NCBI GenBank assembly: GCA_963846165.1
Contig: CAWJUU010000005.1
Span: forward strand, 558,001 to 622,000
Source of the DNA: WHSW01 sp963846165
Lineage (GTDB): Bacteria; Actinomycetota; Thermoleophilia; Solirubrobacterales; 70-9
Direction of reading: 5' to 3'
DNA: 64,000 bases
Of the stretch, positions 27,777-38,139 are shown one piece after another. Position 1 is the first letter of the stretch. Each line of letters opens with the position of its first letter. Under the pieces are notes generated by a model. That model was not told where the DNA came from and searched no databases. It worked only from the letters and a program-made list of their open reading frames with translations. A program made the translations under genes and the position numbers.

Positions 27777-28880
27777 GCGGCCCCCCCGTCGGCGGCGGCG
27801 GCGAGCCTCGCCGGCAGCGTGTGGACGAAGTCGACGATCGCGTGCCGGTAACTGGCCAGCGAGGTCACCGAGACCCATTCCTCGGGCCCGTGATGGCCGG
27901 CGCCGACCGGTCCGAACTCGACCGCCGGCACGCCCGACGCGCAGGAAGGAGACCGCGTCCGAGGCCCCGTCGCGCCCGACGCTCATCACCTCGCCGTCGT
28001 GGTATGGCGCCGTCGCGGCGCAGAGCGCCTGCACGAACGGAGATTCGGGGTCGACGTGGGCCGGCGGGCGCTTGAAGGTCGAGACGACGGTCGCGCCGGG
28101 GATCCCGGCCACCTCCTCGAGGATCGCGTCGGGGTCCTGCTCGGGCAGGTAGCGAACGTCCACGTCGATGAAACAGGTGTCTGGCACTTTGTTGAGGGCG
28201 TCTCCGCCGAGGATCCGCCCGAGGTTGATCGAGGGCCGGTCGAACAGCTCCGAACTGCGAGAGGCAAACGGTAGCGATTGGATCGCGCGGAACACATCGA
28301 TCGCCCTCAGGATCGCGTTTTCACCCAGCCACGGCGTCGCCCCGTGGGCCGAGCGACCGTCGATTCGAAGCCGCATCGCGACTACGCCCTTCGCCGCGAC
28401 GCCGACATGGAGATCGGTCGGCTCGCCGGTGATCACGAAGTCACCGAGAAAGCCTTCGGTGACGAGCAGCTCGCCGCCGCGCTCGACCTCCTCCTCGGAC
28501 TCCTCGTCGGGGACGATCCCGAGCCGCACGCGGACCTGCTCCTGATCGCGCAGGTCGGCGATCGCGAGCAGCATCGCGGCGACCGCGCCTTTCATGTCGT
28601 AGGCCCCGCGACCGTAGAGCCGGTCGTCAGCCAGCTGCGGCTCGAACTGCTCCGGTCGCCCGGGGACGACGTCGAGGTGCCCGTGCAGGAGCAGCGTCGT
28701 CGGCGCCTCCGCCGGGCCGACTTCCGCCAGGGTCACGGGCAGGTCACGGCAGGCGATCTGGCGCACCTCGATGTCGCGAGCGTCGAGCCAGCCCTTGACG
28801 AATCCCGCGCATAGCTTGATCCCCTCGGCGTGCGAGGTCTCGTAGCCGATCAGCTTCTCTGTGAGCAGACGTTCATCCAC
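27773..28880 (-). CDS. M20-family metallopeptidase (ArgE/DapE-like), one frameshift
   Basis: This protein of about 368 residues is an M20 amidohydrolase. Metal-site motifs are LLLHGHLDVVPG (His, Asp), YGRGAYDMKGAVAAM (bridging Asp) and PDEESEEEVERGG (catalytic Glu). The lid domain contains GRSAHGATPWLG. The class includes succinyl-diaminopimelate desuccinylase and acetylornithine deacetylase; which one is not decided here. An extra base near 27934 breaks the last 55 codons, and the restored tail VPAVEFGPVGAGHHGPEEW carries the last metal His. It ends in TGA overlapping the LCP start. A cell-wall precursor role (DapE) would suit the neighbours but is inference. Confidence 0.8.
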
Positions 28881-28954
28881 GGAGCGGTGAGGTTAAAGCC
28901 CGCGCGATCACGGGTTGCTCTCGCATCGCGAGAACAACTCGTCAGTGGACCGGG

Positions 28955-29371
28955 TCAGCCCTCGGCGATCGCGATGAAAGCCTCGGCGCGGATGCGCTGC
29001 CGCTCGGCCTGATCGGCGGCGGCGGATCCCTCCTCGGCCTCCGCCAGTCGCTGTTCGGCATCGGCGAGGCGGCTGCGCAGGTCGGAGACGTCGAGGCGGT
29101 CGGGCGGGATCGCCTCGGCGATCAGAACCCGGGCACGGTTGGCGAACACCTCGAGCCAACCCTCGCCCTGGGCATAGCGTTCGACCTCGGTGCCTGACTT
29201 GTGCAGGCGCAGCTCGGCCGGCACCAGCCGGGCGACCATCGGGATGTGCTCAGCGAGGATCCCGACCTCGCCGACCGAAGTCCGGGTCGAGAGCATCTCG
29301 AGCTCCCCGCTGAACACCGGCCCCTCGGGAGTCAGCACCTCGGCCTCGAGCTTTGCGTGACCGTCGGCCAT
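28955..29371 (-). CDS. atpC: F-type ATP synthase epsilon subunit
   Basis: This 138-residue protein has the epsilon beta-sandwich (LEAEVLTPEGPVFSGELEML then GEVGILAEHIPMVARL) and a C-terminal helical hairpin (SRLADAEQRLAEAEEGSAAADQAERQ). The subunit joins the gamma shaft and can inhibit reverse ATPase action. It is the last gene of the atp operon, 10 bases after atpD, with 74 bases to the M20 start downstream. Confidence 0.95.
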   Translation of the reverse strand: MADGHAKLEAEVLTPEGPVFSGELEMLSTRTSVGEVGILAEHIPMVARLVPAELRLHKSGTEVERYAQGEGWLEVFANRARVLIAEAIPPDRLDVSDLRSRLADAEQRLAEAEEGSAAADQAERQRIRAEAFIAIAEG

Positions 29372-29381
29372 CGGCGTTGCC

Positions 29382-30911
29382 CTATGCCTCCACCTCGGCC
29401 TCGGCCTCCACCTCGGCCTCGGCCTCCTCCTCGGCCTGCTTGCGATCCTCAGCCTCGGCGGCCTCGCGCTCGACGCCCTCGTCGGCCTCGCCCTTCTCTT
29501 CGGTGCCCGTCACCTGGTCGATCGGGCCCTTCATGTAGAACGCCGACTCGGGCAGCTCGTCGTACTTGCCATCGAGGATCTCGCGGAAGCTGCGCACCGT
29601 GTCGGCGACCGGCACGTACTCGCCGTCGCGGCCGGTGAACGCCTCGGCGACGAAGAACGGCTGCGAGAGGAAGCGCTCCAGCTTGCGCGCCCGGTTGACG
29701 GCCACCTTGTCCTCGTCGGAGAGCTCGTCGATGCCGAGGATCGCGATGATGTCCTGGAGCTCCTTGTAACGCTGGAGGTTCTCCTGCACCTCGGTCGCGG
29801 TCCTGTAGTGGTCCTCGCCGAGGATGTCGGGCTTGAGGATCGTCGAGGTCGAGTCGAGCGGGTCGACAGCCGGGTAGATCCCCTTCTCGGAGATCGCCCG
29901 CGAGAGCGTCGTGGTCGCGTTCAGGTGCGCGAAGACCGATGCCGGCGCCGGGTCGGTGAGGTCGTCGGCGGGCACGTAGACGGCCTGGATCGAGGTCACC
30001 GAGCCCTTTTTGGTCGAGGTGATCCGCTCCTGAAGGCCGCCCATCTCGGTTTCCAGCGTCGGCTGGTAGCCGACCGCCGACGGCATCCGTCCAAGCAAAG
30101 CCGAGACCTCCGAGCCGGCCTGGACGAAGCGGAAGATGTTGTCGATGAACAGGAGCACGTCCTGACCGCCCTCCTCGCGGAAGTACTCGGCCATTGTCAG
30201 CCCCGAGAGCGCCACCCGCAGGCGGGCTCCGGGCGGCTCATTCATCTGACCGAAGACGAGCATCGTCTTCGCGAGGACGCCCGACTCCTTCATCTCCAGC
30301 CACAGGTCGTTGCCCTCGCGCGAACGCTCGCCGACCCCGCAGAAGGCCGAGAGCCCCTCGTGCTCCTCGCCGATGTTTCGGATCAGCTCCTGGATCAAGA
30401 CCGTCTTTCCCACGCCGGCCCCGCCGAAGAGGCCGACCTTGCCCCCCTTCGCGTAGGGCGCCAGCAAATCGACGACCTTGATCCCGGTCTCGAGGATCTC
30501 CTGGGACGGGGTCAGCTCCTCGACGCTCGGCGCCGGGCGGTGGATCGGCCAGCGCTCCTCACCCTCGACCGGCTCGCCCAGGTCGATCGGCTCGCCGAGC
30601 AGGTTGAAGATCCGCCCCAGGGTCACCTCACCGACCGGGACCGTGATCGGCCCGCCCGTGTCGATCACCTCGTCGCCGCGCTGGAGGCCGTCCGTCGCGT
30701 CCATGGCGACCGCCCGCACCCGGTCGTCGCCGAGGTGCTGCTGCACCTCGCAGATCAGGTCCATCTCCGGGCGGTTGCCGTCACCAGGGACCTTGATCTC
30801 GAGCGCCGAGTAGATCTCGGGGAGCTGCTCTTCGAAGAGCACGTCGATGACGACCCCGGTCACCTGCTCGACCGAGCCCACATTGGTTCCGTTTCCGTTC
30901 TGATCAGCCAC
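29382..30911 (-). CDS. atpD: F-type ATP synthase beta subunit
   Basis: This 509-residue catalytic subunit has the P-loop GGAGVGKT near residue 170, the catalytic Glu segment GVGERSREGNDLW, and the Walker B/DNIFRF region LLFIDNIFRFVQAGSEVSALLGRMPSA. The last 40 residues are an unusual acidic extension of EAE/EVEA repeats (DNA 29391-29450 repeats the same 18-bp motif). It extends past the normal family end (PIDQV). The tail should be disordered and is not expected to affect catalysis. Confidence 0.97.
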   Translation of the reverse strand: MADQNGNGTNVGSVEQVTGVVIDVLFEEQLPEIYSALEIKVPGDGNRPEMDLICEVQQHLGDDRVRAVAMDATDGLQRGDEVIDTGGPITVPVGEVTLGRIFNLLGEPIDLGEPVEGEERWPIHRPAPSVEELTPSQEILETGIKVVDLLAPYAKGGKVGLFGGAGVGKTVLIQELIRNIGEEHEGLSAFCGVGERSREGNDLWLEMKESGVLAKTMLVFGQMNEPPGARLRVALSGLTMAEYFREEGGQDVLLFIDNIFRFVQAGSEVSALLGRMPSAVGYQPTLETEMGGLQERITSTKKGSVTSIQAVYVPADDLTDPAPASVFAHLNATTTLSRAISEKGIYPAVDPLDSTSTILKPDILGEDHYRTATEVQENLQRYKELQDIIAILGIDELSDEDKVAVNRARKLERFLSQPFFVAEAFTGRDGEYVPVADTVRSFREILDGKYDELPESAFYMKGPIDQVTGTEEKGEADEGVEREAAEAEDRKQAEEEAEAEVEAEAEVEA

Positions 30912-30929
30912 TTCGCTCCTTAGTTCTGT

Positions 30930-31847
30930 TTAGCCAAGCGCCTCTGCGCCGCCGACGACCTCCAAGATCTCCTGTGTGATCTCCGCCTGCCTGACGCGGT
31001 TCATCTCCAGCGTCAGGTCGCCGATCAGGTCCTGCGCGTTCTCAGCCGCGCTGCGCATCGCCGTCATCCGCGCCCCGAGCTCTGAGGCGGAGGACTCGAG
31101 AAGAGCCCGGTAAACCGAGAGGTCCACGTACTCGGCGAACAGCATCGGCAGCAGCAACTCGGGCTCGGGCTCGTAATCCCAATAGGCCTTCTCGTGCGCT
31201 TCGGCAAGCTCCGTATCGGCCGGTTCCTCGGGCTCCGGCACGCCCTCGCCGAAGACCTCGGCCTGCTGCAGGGGCAGCAGCGTCTGCCGGCGCACGTACT
31301 GGGTCAGCGGCGAGACGTAGCGGTTGTAGACCAGCTCGACGCGGTCGATCTCCTCATCGATGTAGGCGGAGGTCACGTCGCGCGAGATCCCGCGCGCGTC
31401 GGTGAACGCGGGACGGTCGGTGAAGCCGACGTACGAGTTGGCGATCGTCTCGCCGCGGAAGGTCAGGGTCGAGTTGCCACGCCGGCCGACGACCGCGAAC
31501 GAAACCTCGGCCCCATCGCCGGCGAACTCGCGCTTCAGCCGCAGGCCCTCGCGGATGATGTTGCTGTTGAAGGCGCCGGCGAGGCCGCGGTCGCCGGTGA
31601 TGAGGACGATCCCGACCCTGCTCACCGGCTCGCGCTCCTCGAGCAGCGCGATTCGCGGGATCGTCGTCGAGGCGTCGGAGACGCGCCTGGTCATCTTGCG
31701 GATCGCCTGCGCATACGGGCGTAGGGCGTCGATCCGCTGCTCGGCCCTGCGCAGCCGCGCCGCCGCGACCATCTCCATCGCCCGCGTGATCTTGTGGATG
31801 TTCTTGACCGACGCGATCCGGTTCTTGACTTCCTTCTGGGTGGCCAT
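30930..31847 (-). CDS. atpG: F-type ATP synthase gamma subunit
   Basis: This 305-residue central-stalk protein starts MATQKEVKNRIASVKNIHKITRAMEMVAAARLRR, the conserved N-terminal coiled-coil helix, and ends with the conserved C-terminal helix (SAAENAQDLIGDLTLEMNRVRQAEITQEILEVVGGAEAL). A middle insert (FGEGVPEPEEPADTELAEAHEKAYWDYEPEPE) is acidic and longer than in many species. It lies between atpA and atpD. Confidence 0.96.
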   Translation of the reverse strand: MATQKEVKNRIASVKNIHKITRAMEMVAAARLRRAEQRIDALRPYAQAIRKMTRRVSDASTTIPRIALLEEREPVSRVGIVLITGDRGLAGAFNSNIIREGLRLKREFAGDGAEVSFAVVGRRGNSTLTFRGETIANSYVGFTDRPAFTDARGISRDVTSAYIDEEIDRVELVYNRYVSPLTQYVRRQTLLPLQQAEVFGEGVPEPEEPADTELAEAHEKAYWDYEPEPELLLPMLFAEYVDLSVYRALLESSASELGARMTAMRSAAENAQDLIGDLTLEMNRVRQAEITQEILEVVGGAEALG

Positions 31848-31850
31848 GTC

Positions 31851-31875
31851 AGCTAGCAGCTAGCAGCTAGCAGCT
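31851..31875. repeat. Tandem 7-bp repeat AGCTAGC between atpA and atpG
   Basis: Three perfect copies of AGCTAGC plus AGCT occupy 31851-31875 in the 67-bp atpA-atpG gap. The unit is itself largely self-complementary (AGCT, GCTAGC), so slippage or a small hairpin is possible. It lies just upstream of the atpG start in the mRNA and may affect atpG translation. That role is inferred. Confidence 0.7.
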
Positions 31876-31914
31876 TTCGGCTCGATGCCGTTGTTGCTGC
31901 TCGCTGCTTGCTCG

Positions 31915-33543
<1,629 letters not shown>

Positions 33544-33634
33544 GCTGGTCTTGCTCCCTTTGGTTCTTCCTCTGACTCTGGTTCTTCTTCTGAATCTCTT
33601 GCGGCCGCCCTCGGCGGCCTTACATGCTGCTTTC

Positions 33635-33648
33635 GGGGCTAAAGCCCC
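33635..33648. other. Hairpin in the atpA-atpH gap
   Basis: GGGGCTAAAGCCCC at 33635-33648 can form a 6-bp stem with a 2-base loop, next to a second GC-rich inverted stretch (33601-33620). The hairpin lies inside the operon, downstream of the atpH stop, so it may affect mRNA stability or attenuation rather than end the transcript. No T-run follows. Confidence 0.45.
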
Positions 33649-33663
33649 TCAATACACCCATGC

Positions 33664-34194
33664 CTATGCCGCGGCGACTTCCTTTCTAAGTCTTTCCAGC
33701 TTGTTGCGCAGGCTCGCGTCGAGCACCATGTTGCCGACCTGCAGCACCAGCCCGCCGAGGATCTCAGGGTCCACCTCGCTCTCGAGGTCGATCGTGCGGT
33801 GGGTCTGGCGCTCAACCTCCTTGCCGACCTGTGCGACCACCTCGGGCTCGAGCTCGACCGCGCTCGTCAGCGTCACCTCGAGCCGCTTGTTCGCCTCCGC
33901 CCAGAGCTCGTCGAAGCGCTGGCGGATGCGGAAGATCGCCGGCATCCTGTGCTTCTCCGCGAGCAGCTCGAGGAAGTTGACCAGCTCCTCGTCCGCCCCG
34001 GAAACGGCCTTTGCGATTCCATCGCGCTTCTCCGCCGAGGAGAAGTAGGGGCTGAAGAAGAACACCTGCAGATCGCGGTTGGCGGCCACCGCGTCCGCGA
34101 ACTCGCCGAGCTGCTCGTGGATCTCGTCCAGCTTGCCCTTCTCCTGCGCGACCTCGAACAGGGCGTCGGCATATACCCGCGCGATCTCCTCCAT
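33664..34194 (-). CDS. atpH: F-type ATP synthase delta subunit
   Basis: This 176-residue OSCP/delta subunit links F1 to the b stalk. The N-terminal helical bundle starts MEEIARVYADALFEVAQEKGKLDEIHEQLGEF, and the C-terminal signature is EVDPEILGGLVLQVGNMVLDASLRNKLERLRKEV. The start overlaps atpF by one base (the stop and start share an A). Confidence 0.94.
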   Translation of the reverse strand: MEEIARVYADALFEVAQEKGKLDEIHEQLGEFADAVAANRDLQVFFFSPYFSSAEKRDGIAKAVSGADEELVNFLELLAEKHRMPAIFRIRQRFDELWAEANKRLEVTLTSAVELEPEVVAQVGKEVERQTHRTIDLESEVDPEILGGLVLQVGNMVLDASLRNKLERLRKEVAAA

Positions 34195-34796
34195 CAGGCC
34201 TGGTCCTTGCCACCGTTCTCGCCCGCCAGGGCACTGAAGTCGACCTCGGCGAGCGCCTCCTCCACGAGCCGCTTGTGGTCGGCGTCGTCGAGGCTCTTGC
34301 GGGTCACCTTCTCGGTCGCGAGCACGGTCAGGTCGGCGACCTCCTTGCGGATCGTCTCCAGCGAGCGCCGCGTCTCGACCTCGATGTCCTTGCGCGCCGC
34401 CGCGACCAGTTCCTCGCGCTTGGCCTTGCCGTCGGCCGCGGCCTCGGCGACTGCGGCCTCCGATGCCTTGCGCGAGCGGGCGACGATCTCCTCGGCCTGC
34501 TCGCGCGCCTCGCGCAGGCGCTGGCGATACTCCTCGAGCAGCTGGTCGGCCTCCTCGCGCTGGCGCTCTGCGGCCTTGATGTTCTCGTTGATCGCGTTCG
34601 CCCGCTTCTCGAGCGCCTCCCCGATCCGGGGGAAGGCCACCTTCGAGAGCACGAACATCGTCACCCCGAACGCGAGCAGGGTCCAGAACATGAGCCCGAG
34701 CGCGGGCGAGACGAGGAAGCTGCCGCCCTCCTCCTCCTCGGCCGCGGGCTCGGCCTGGGCGATCAGGAACGCGCCGATGTCTCCGAGCAGGTCCAA
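34194..34796 (-). CDS. atpF: F-type ATP synthase b subunit
   Basis: This 200-residue stalk protein has one membrane helix (residues about 30-50: LVSPALGLMFWTLLAFGVTMFVL), then a long charged coiled coil (ANAINENIKAAERQREEADQLLEEYRQRLREAREQAEEIV and on). It anchors the stator. It follows atpE by 4 bases and overlaps atpH. Confidence 0.95.
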   Translation of the reverse strand: MDLLGDIGAFLIAQAEPAAEEEEGGSFLVSPALGLMFWTLLAFGVTMFVLSKVAFPRIGEALEKRANAINENIKAAERQREEADQLLEEYRQRLREAREQAEEIVARSRKASEAAVAEAAADGKAKREELVAAARKDIEVETRRSLETIRKEVADLTVLATEKVTRKSLDDADHKRLVEEALAEVDFSALAGENGGKDQA

Positions 34797-34800
34797 GGGC

Positions 34801-35079
34801 CTAGAGGAAGAACGCGATCAGGCCGAAGATGAAGGTGTAGAAGGCGACCGCCTCGGTCAGCGCGAAGCCGAGCCAGCGGATCGACTGGAGCTCGTCCTTC
34901 ATCTCGGGCTGGCGAGCGACCGACTCGATCTCCTTGCCGAAGATGATCCCGATCCCGATTCCGGCCCCGATCGAGCCGAGCCCGGCGCCGACGCCGAGCG
35001 CGATCGCCTTGCCGGCGTCGGTGATCCCGGTGTCGGTGATGCCCTCGGCGGCCTGCGCGAGGGGAATCAACACGTCCAT
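34801..35079 (-). CDS. atpE: F-type ATP synthase c subunit
   Basis: This 92-residue proteolipid forms the rotor ring. Helix 1 is ALGVGAGLGSIGAGIGIGIIF, with small-residue packing, and the carboxylate is Glu in GFALTEAVAFYTFIFGLIAFFL. The sequence around that Glu lacks the Gln/Ser-Thr set expected for sodium binding, so a proton ring is likely. An N-terminal extension (MDVLIPLAQAAEGITDTGI) precedes helix 1. Confidence 0.95.
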   Translation of the reverse strand: MDVLIPLAQAAEGITDTGITDAGKAIALGVGAGLGSIGAGIGIGIIFGKEIESVARQPEMKDELQSIRWLGFALTEAVAFYTFIFGLIAFFL

Positions 35080-35095
35080 TCGATTTGCTCCTTTT

Positions 35096-36007
35096 CTAGT
35101 GACTCTCGGCGGTCGCGCCGCCGATGTAGATGGCTGTCAAGGTCGAGAAGATGAATGCCTGAAGCGTCGCCACCAGTCCGATCTCGAAGACGAAGAAGGC
35201 GAACGCCATCGGGAAGGTGAGCGCGCCGAGCGCGGCGAGGCCGAGCAGCACCGCGAGGCCGCCCGCCATGAACAGGATCAGCAGGTGGCCGGCGAGGATG
35301 TTGGCGAACAGTCGCACGGAGAGCGAGATCAGGCGGACCAGGTGCGAGATCGCTTCGATCGAGAAGATCGCCGCCCGCCCAAAGACGTTCATGTCCTCGA
35401 GGCCCGGCGGCAACCAAGACTTGAGGTAGCCGAACAGGCCCTTGGCGCGCACGCCCTCGTAGTGGTAGGCGCCGATCGAGACCAGCGCCAGCGCGAGCGG
35501 GATCGAGATGTTCGCGGTCGCCGCGTAGATCGCGAACGCCGGCACCTGAACGCCGAAGATGTCGATCTTCTCGTGCGTGTTGGTCGGCAGCGGCAGGTAG
35601 CCGAGCATGTTCGAGAACCAGATGAAGAAGAAGAGCCCGGCGAGGTAGGGGAACCAGCGCTTGGCGAGCCGCTGGTCGGGGATGTTGCCGCCGGTGATGT
35701 TGTTGCGAACGAGGTCGTAGGCGAGCTCGATCGCCATCTGGGTCCGGTTCGGCGCCTGCTGCATGCGGCGGGCTACGAACACCATCACCCCGATCGTGGC
35801 CGCGCTGGCGAGGAAGAGGTAGAAGACAGCCCGGTTGATCGAGAAGTCGATCCCGCCGATCGTGATCTCCAGCCACGGATCGAGCCGGAACTCCTCCTGG
35901 GGCTGGAAGGACTCGTTCTCGCCCGCATTCCCGGCGACGACCGCGAGCAGGATCGTGATCCCGAAGTAGAGGCCGAGGCCGACCAGCACCTTGAGCTTGG
36001 TGCTCAT
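35096..36007 (-). CDS. atpB: F-type ATP synthase a subunit
   Basis: This 303-residue multi-pass stator channel has the essential Arg in LISLSVRLFANILAGHLL, followed by helices ending LQAFIFSTLTAIYIGGATAESH. The ATG at 36007 (MSTKLKVLVGLGLYFGITILL) is chosen because it overlaps the atpI stop by 4 bases (ATGA). The frame further upstream is proline- and arginine-rich and not coding-like. Confidence 0.95.
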   Translation of the reverse strand: MSTKLKVLVGLGLYFGITILLAVVAGNAGENESFQPQEEFRLDPWLEITIGGIDFSINRAVFYLFLASAATIGVMVFVARRMQQAPNRTQMAIELAYDLVRNNITGGNIPDQRLAKRWFPYLAGLFFFIWFSNMLGYLPLPTNTHEKIDIFGVQVPAFAIYAATANISIPLALALVSIGAYHYEGVRAKGLFGYLKSWLPPGLEDMNVFGRAAIFSIEAISHLVRLISLSVRLFANILAGHLLILFMAGGLAVLLGLAALGALTFPMAFAFFVFEIGLVATLQAFIFSTLTAIYIGGATAESH

Positions 36008-36372
36008 CCGCGGGCCTCGGACTCGAACAGCTTCGTGAGCGCCATGCAGGCGAGGGCGACGGTGACCAGGACAAGGGTGAGCACGGCGGCGGCGAGGCCG
36101 TCCTCGCGGTCGCCGAGCGTGCCGACGAGCAGGATCGCGAGCGTCACCAGCCAAACCCGGCCGAGCGTCGACCCGGCGATGATCCCGAGCGCTCGGTTGC
36201 GCTCACCGCGGGCGAGCTGTGCGCGCGAGGCGCGGTTGGACCAGGCGAGGATCGCGTGCTGGAGCAGCCACGCCCCGGCGGCAGCGGCGTAGCCCAGGAG
36301 CGGCCAGCCGGCGAGCAGGAAGACCGGCAGCGCAACCGCGAGCAGGATCAGATCGGCATAGCGCACGGCCAC
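36004..36372 (-). CDS. atpI: ATP synthase subunit I (AtpI)-like membrane protein
   Basis: This protein of about 122 residues has four membrane helices (from GTG 36372: VAVRYADLILLAVALPVFLLAGW onward). It lies between AtpZ and atpB where AtpI proteins occur; they aid c-ring assembly. GTG 36372 or 36366 is likely, as earlier codons overlap AtpZ. It overlaps atpB by 4 bases. The sequence match to AtpI is weak, so position is the main evidence. Confidence 0.7.
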   Translation of the reverse strand: MAVRYADLILLAVALPVFLLAGWPLLGYAAAAGAWLLQHAILAWSNRASRAQLARGERNRALGIIAGSTLGRVWLVTLAILLVGTLGDREDGLAAAVLTLVLVTVALACMALTKLFESEARG

Positions 36373-36403
36373 GCCCGGGCGAGCGGCGCCCGAGGCGGCC
36401 GCG

Positions 36404-36601
36404 TCAGAGCCTTCTAAAGCGAGCGTAGACAAGAGCAAAACCGGCGCCGAGGCCCGCGAACAGGCCACACAGGCCGAGCGGGATCGCAAGGCCAACCAGC
36501 GAGCCGAGCCCGTACCCTGCCGCCGCGCCGGCGAGCATCGCTCCGACCAGGGACAGGCCGGCCGCGGCGGCGTCCACCCTCGTCGGAGGGCCATCGGTCA
36601 T
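36404..36601 (-). CDS. atpZ: AtpZ/AtpI-family small membrane protein
   Basis: This 65-residue protein, first in the atp operon, has two membrane helices with Gly-rich packing (AAGLSLVGAMLAGAAAGYGLGSLVGLAIPLGLCGLFAGLGAGFALVY), matching the AtpZ/putative F0F1 subunit family. It may carry magnesium or calcium, or help assembly. The ATG at 36601 is chosen because the upstream frame has no start close to it. Confidence 0.75.
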   Translation of the reverse strand: MTDGPPTRVDAAAAGLSLVGAMLAGAAAGYGLGSLVGLAIPLGLCGLFAGLGAGFALVYARFRRL

Positions 36602-36849
36602 CTGAAGAGCTGAAGCTGGGGCCAGGCAATGACGGGCGCGAAGTCGATCGATCCCAGGAAGGAAGGAAGAGCCGCCCGGGCACCGGGTGCGCCGGCGACC
36701 TGGCGGATGGCGACTATATCCGAACCGGGACCACCGCAGAGGCCCGCTTGTAACAAGCTTGTGACGCCCGCTACGGGGCTGTGGTCGCGGGCACCGGGCT
36801 CGCGGTGACGATCTCGGCGAAGAGCTCGACCAGCCGCGGGCGGCTTGAG
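36602..36849. promoter_or_regulatory. Leader and probable promoter region of the atp operon
   Basis: This 248-bp gap lies between the atpZ start and the end of the WecA-like gene, both on the minus strand. On the minus strand a TATAGT hexamer (36713-36718) could be the -10 element, giving a leader of about 105 bases; no convincing -35 precedes it. A short palindrome CTTGTAACAAG lies at 36747-36757. On the minus strand 36778-36845 can be read as a possible tail of the WecA gene (ELFAEIVTASPVPATTAP), if a frameshift is assumed. Confidence 0.35.
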
Positions 36850-38139
36850 CTACGGCTGGGGCCCGAGCGCCTCGAACTCGCCGGTCTCGGGGTCGAGAGT
36901 CTCGAACTCGCCGGTCTCGGGGTCGACGGCGGCGAAGGTGCCCGTCTCGAGCTCGCGGGCGACGCCCTCGTCGACCTCGGCCTCGTCCGGGAACCGCCCT
37001 CGGGCCCCGAACAGCTCCCGGAAGCGTTCCCGGCGCAGCTTCAGGATCTCGAGCGTGACGACGAGGTAGAAGCTCGCCGCGACCACGGCGAGCAGGAGGA
37101 CGCCGATGACCACCGTCCACAGCGGGTCGAAGTTGCCGTGATCGTCGGAGTACGGGACGAACCGAAGTGCGAGCGCAAGACCGGCCATCACCAGCGTCCA
37201 GCCGTAGAGGTAGGCCAGGGTGCGCCGCTGAGAGAAGCCGATGTTCGCCATCCGGTGGTGGAAGTGCCAGCGGTCGGCACGGTAGATCGGGCGCCGGTAC
37301 TTGATCCGCTTCGCGACCACGAACCCGGTGTCGAGGATCGGCACCGCGAGGATCAGCAGGGGGAAGAAGAGTGCGACAACGGCGTTCGTCTTCAGCGCCC
37401 CCTGGACCGCGATCGCCCCGAGCAGGTATCCGAGCAGGTTCGAGCCGGTGTCGCCCATGAAGCTCGACGCGGGCGGGAAGCCGTGGCGCAGGAAGCCGAG
37501 CGCCCCGCCGGCGGTCAGTGCGGCAAGCACGCCGGCGCCGGTCTTGTCGAGCGAGAGCGCGATCACCGACAGCGTCCCGGCCGAGATCACGCAAACGCCC
37601 GCGGCGAGCCCGTCGACCCCGTCGATCAGGTTGATCACGTTGATCACCGCGACGATGCCGATGATCGTCAACACGTGACCGAGGTGGACCTCGCCGATGA
37701 GCGGCAGGTCGAGAAGCTGGACGCTGCGCATGTCGACCCCGCCCACGAACGGGAGCGTGAACACGCTCGCGTTGACGCCGTTGAACACCGGGATCGCGGC
37801 GGCGACGGTCTGCCCGGCGAGCTTGACCAGGGCCGGAAGGTCGAAGACGTCGTCGAGCACGCCGACGGTCGTGATCACCACCGCTCCGGCGAACAACGCC
37901 TGCGTCTGCTGGGCCCAGGGCAAAAAGAGCAGGATCGCGACCGTGATCCCGACGAAGATCGCGAGCCCGCCGAGCTTCGGCGTCGGCACCCGGTGCAGGC
38001 TGCGCTCGTTCGGGTGGTCCACGGCACCGATCCGCCAGGCGATCTTCTCGGCGAACGGGACGAGCAGCCAGGCGAGCACTGCCGCGACGCTGAAGGCGGC
38101 GAGCGCGTAGATCGTCTCCGGGCGGCCGTCGACGAACAT
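36850..38139 (-). CDS. wecA: Undecaprenyl-phosphate sugar-1-phosphate transferase (WecA/TagO family)
   Basis: This 429-residue polytopic membrane enzyme (about 11 helices) transfers a HexNAc-1-phosphate to undecaprenyl phosphate, the first lipid-linked step of teichoic-acid-like or arabinogalactan-like polymers. Motifs are the metal-binding DDVFDLP (GVLDDVFDLP), NLIDGVDGLAAGV and the HxHH sugar motif ADRWHFHHRM. The C-terminus has a tandem repeat of DPETGEFE. It overlaps the DUF354 gene by one base. The donor sugar is not decided. Confidence 0.9.
   Translation of the reverse strand: MFVDGRPETIYALAAFSVAAVLAWLLVPFAEKIAWRIGAVDHPNERSLHRVPTPKLGGLAIFVGITVAILLFLPWAQQTQALFAGAVVITTVGVLDDVFDLPALVKLAGQTVAAAIPVFNGVNASVFTLPFVGGVDMRSVQLLDLPLIGEVHLGHVLTIIGIVAVINVINLIDGVDGLAAGVCVISAGTLSVIALSLDKTGAGVLAALTAGGALGFLRHGFPPASSFMGDTGSNLLGYLLGAIAVQGALKTNAVVALFFPLLILAVPILDTGFVVAKRIKYRRPIYRADRWHFHHRMANIGFSQRRTLAYLYGWTLVMAGLALALRFVPYSDDHGNFDPLWTVVIGVLLLAVVAASFYLVVTLEILKLRRERFRELFGARGRFPDEAEVDEGVARELETGTFAAVDPETGEFETLDPETGEFEALGPQP
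36871..36926. repeat. 30-bp-period repeat in the WecA-like C-terminus
   Basis: A 26-bp sequence at 36871-36896 recurs exactly at 36901-36926, giving tandem DPETGEFE blocks at the cytoplasmic tail. Slippage-type duplication is likely. No functional claim is made. Confidence 0.75.

Noticed and set aside
25479..28880. A single 1133-residue fused M20-LCP protein
   Set aside because: The frame joins the two only through a frameshift; the restored M20 tail ends at a TGA that overlaps the LCP start, so two genes are more likely.
33635..33648. Intrinsic terminator inside the atp operon
   Set aside because: The hairpin has no T-run and lies within a continuous operon of coupled genes.
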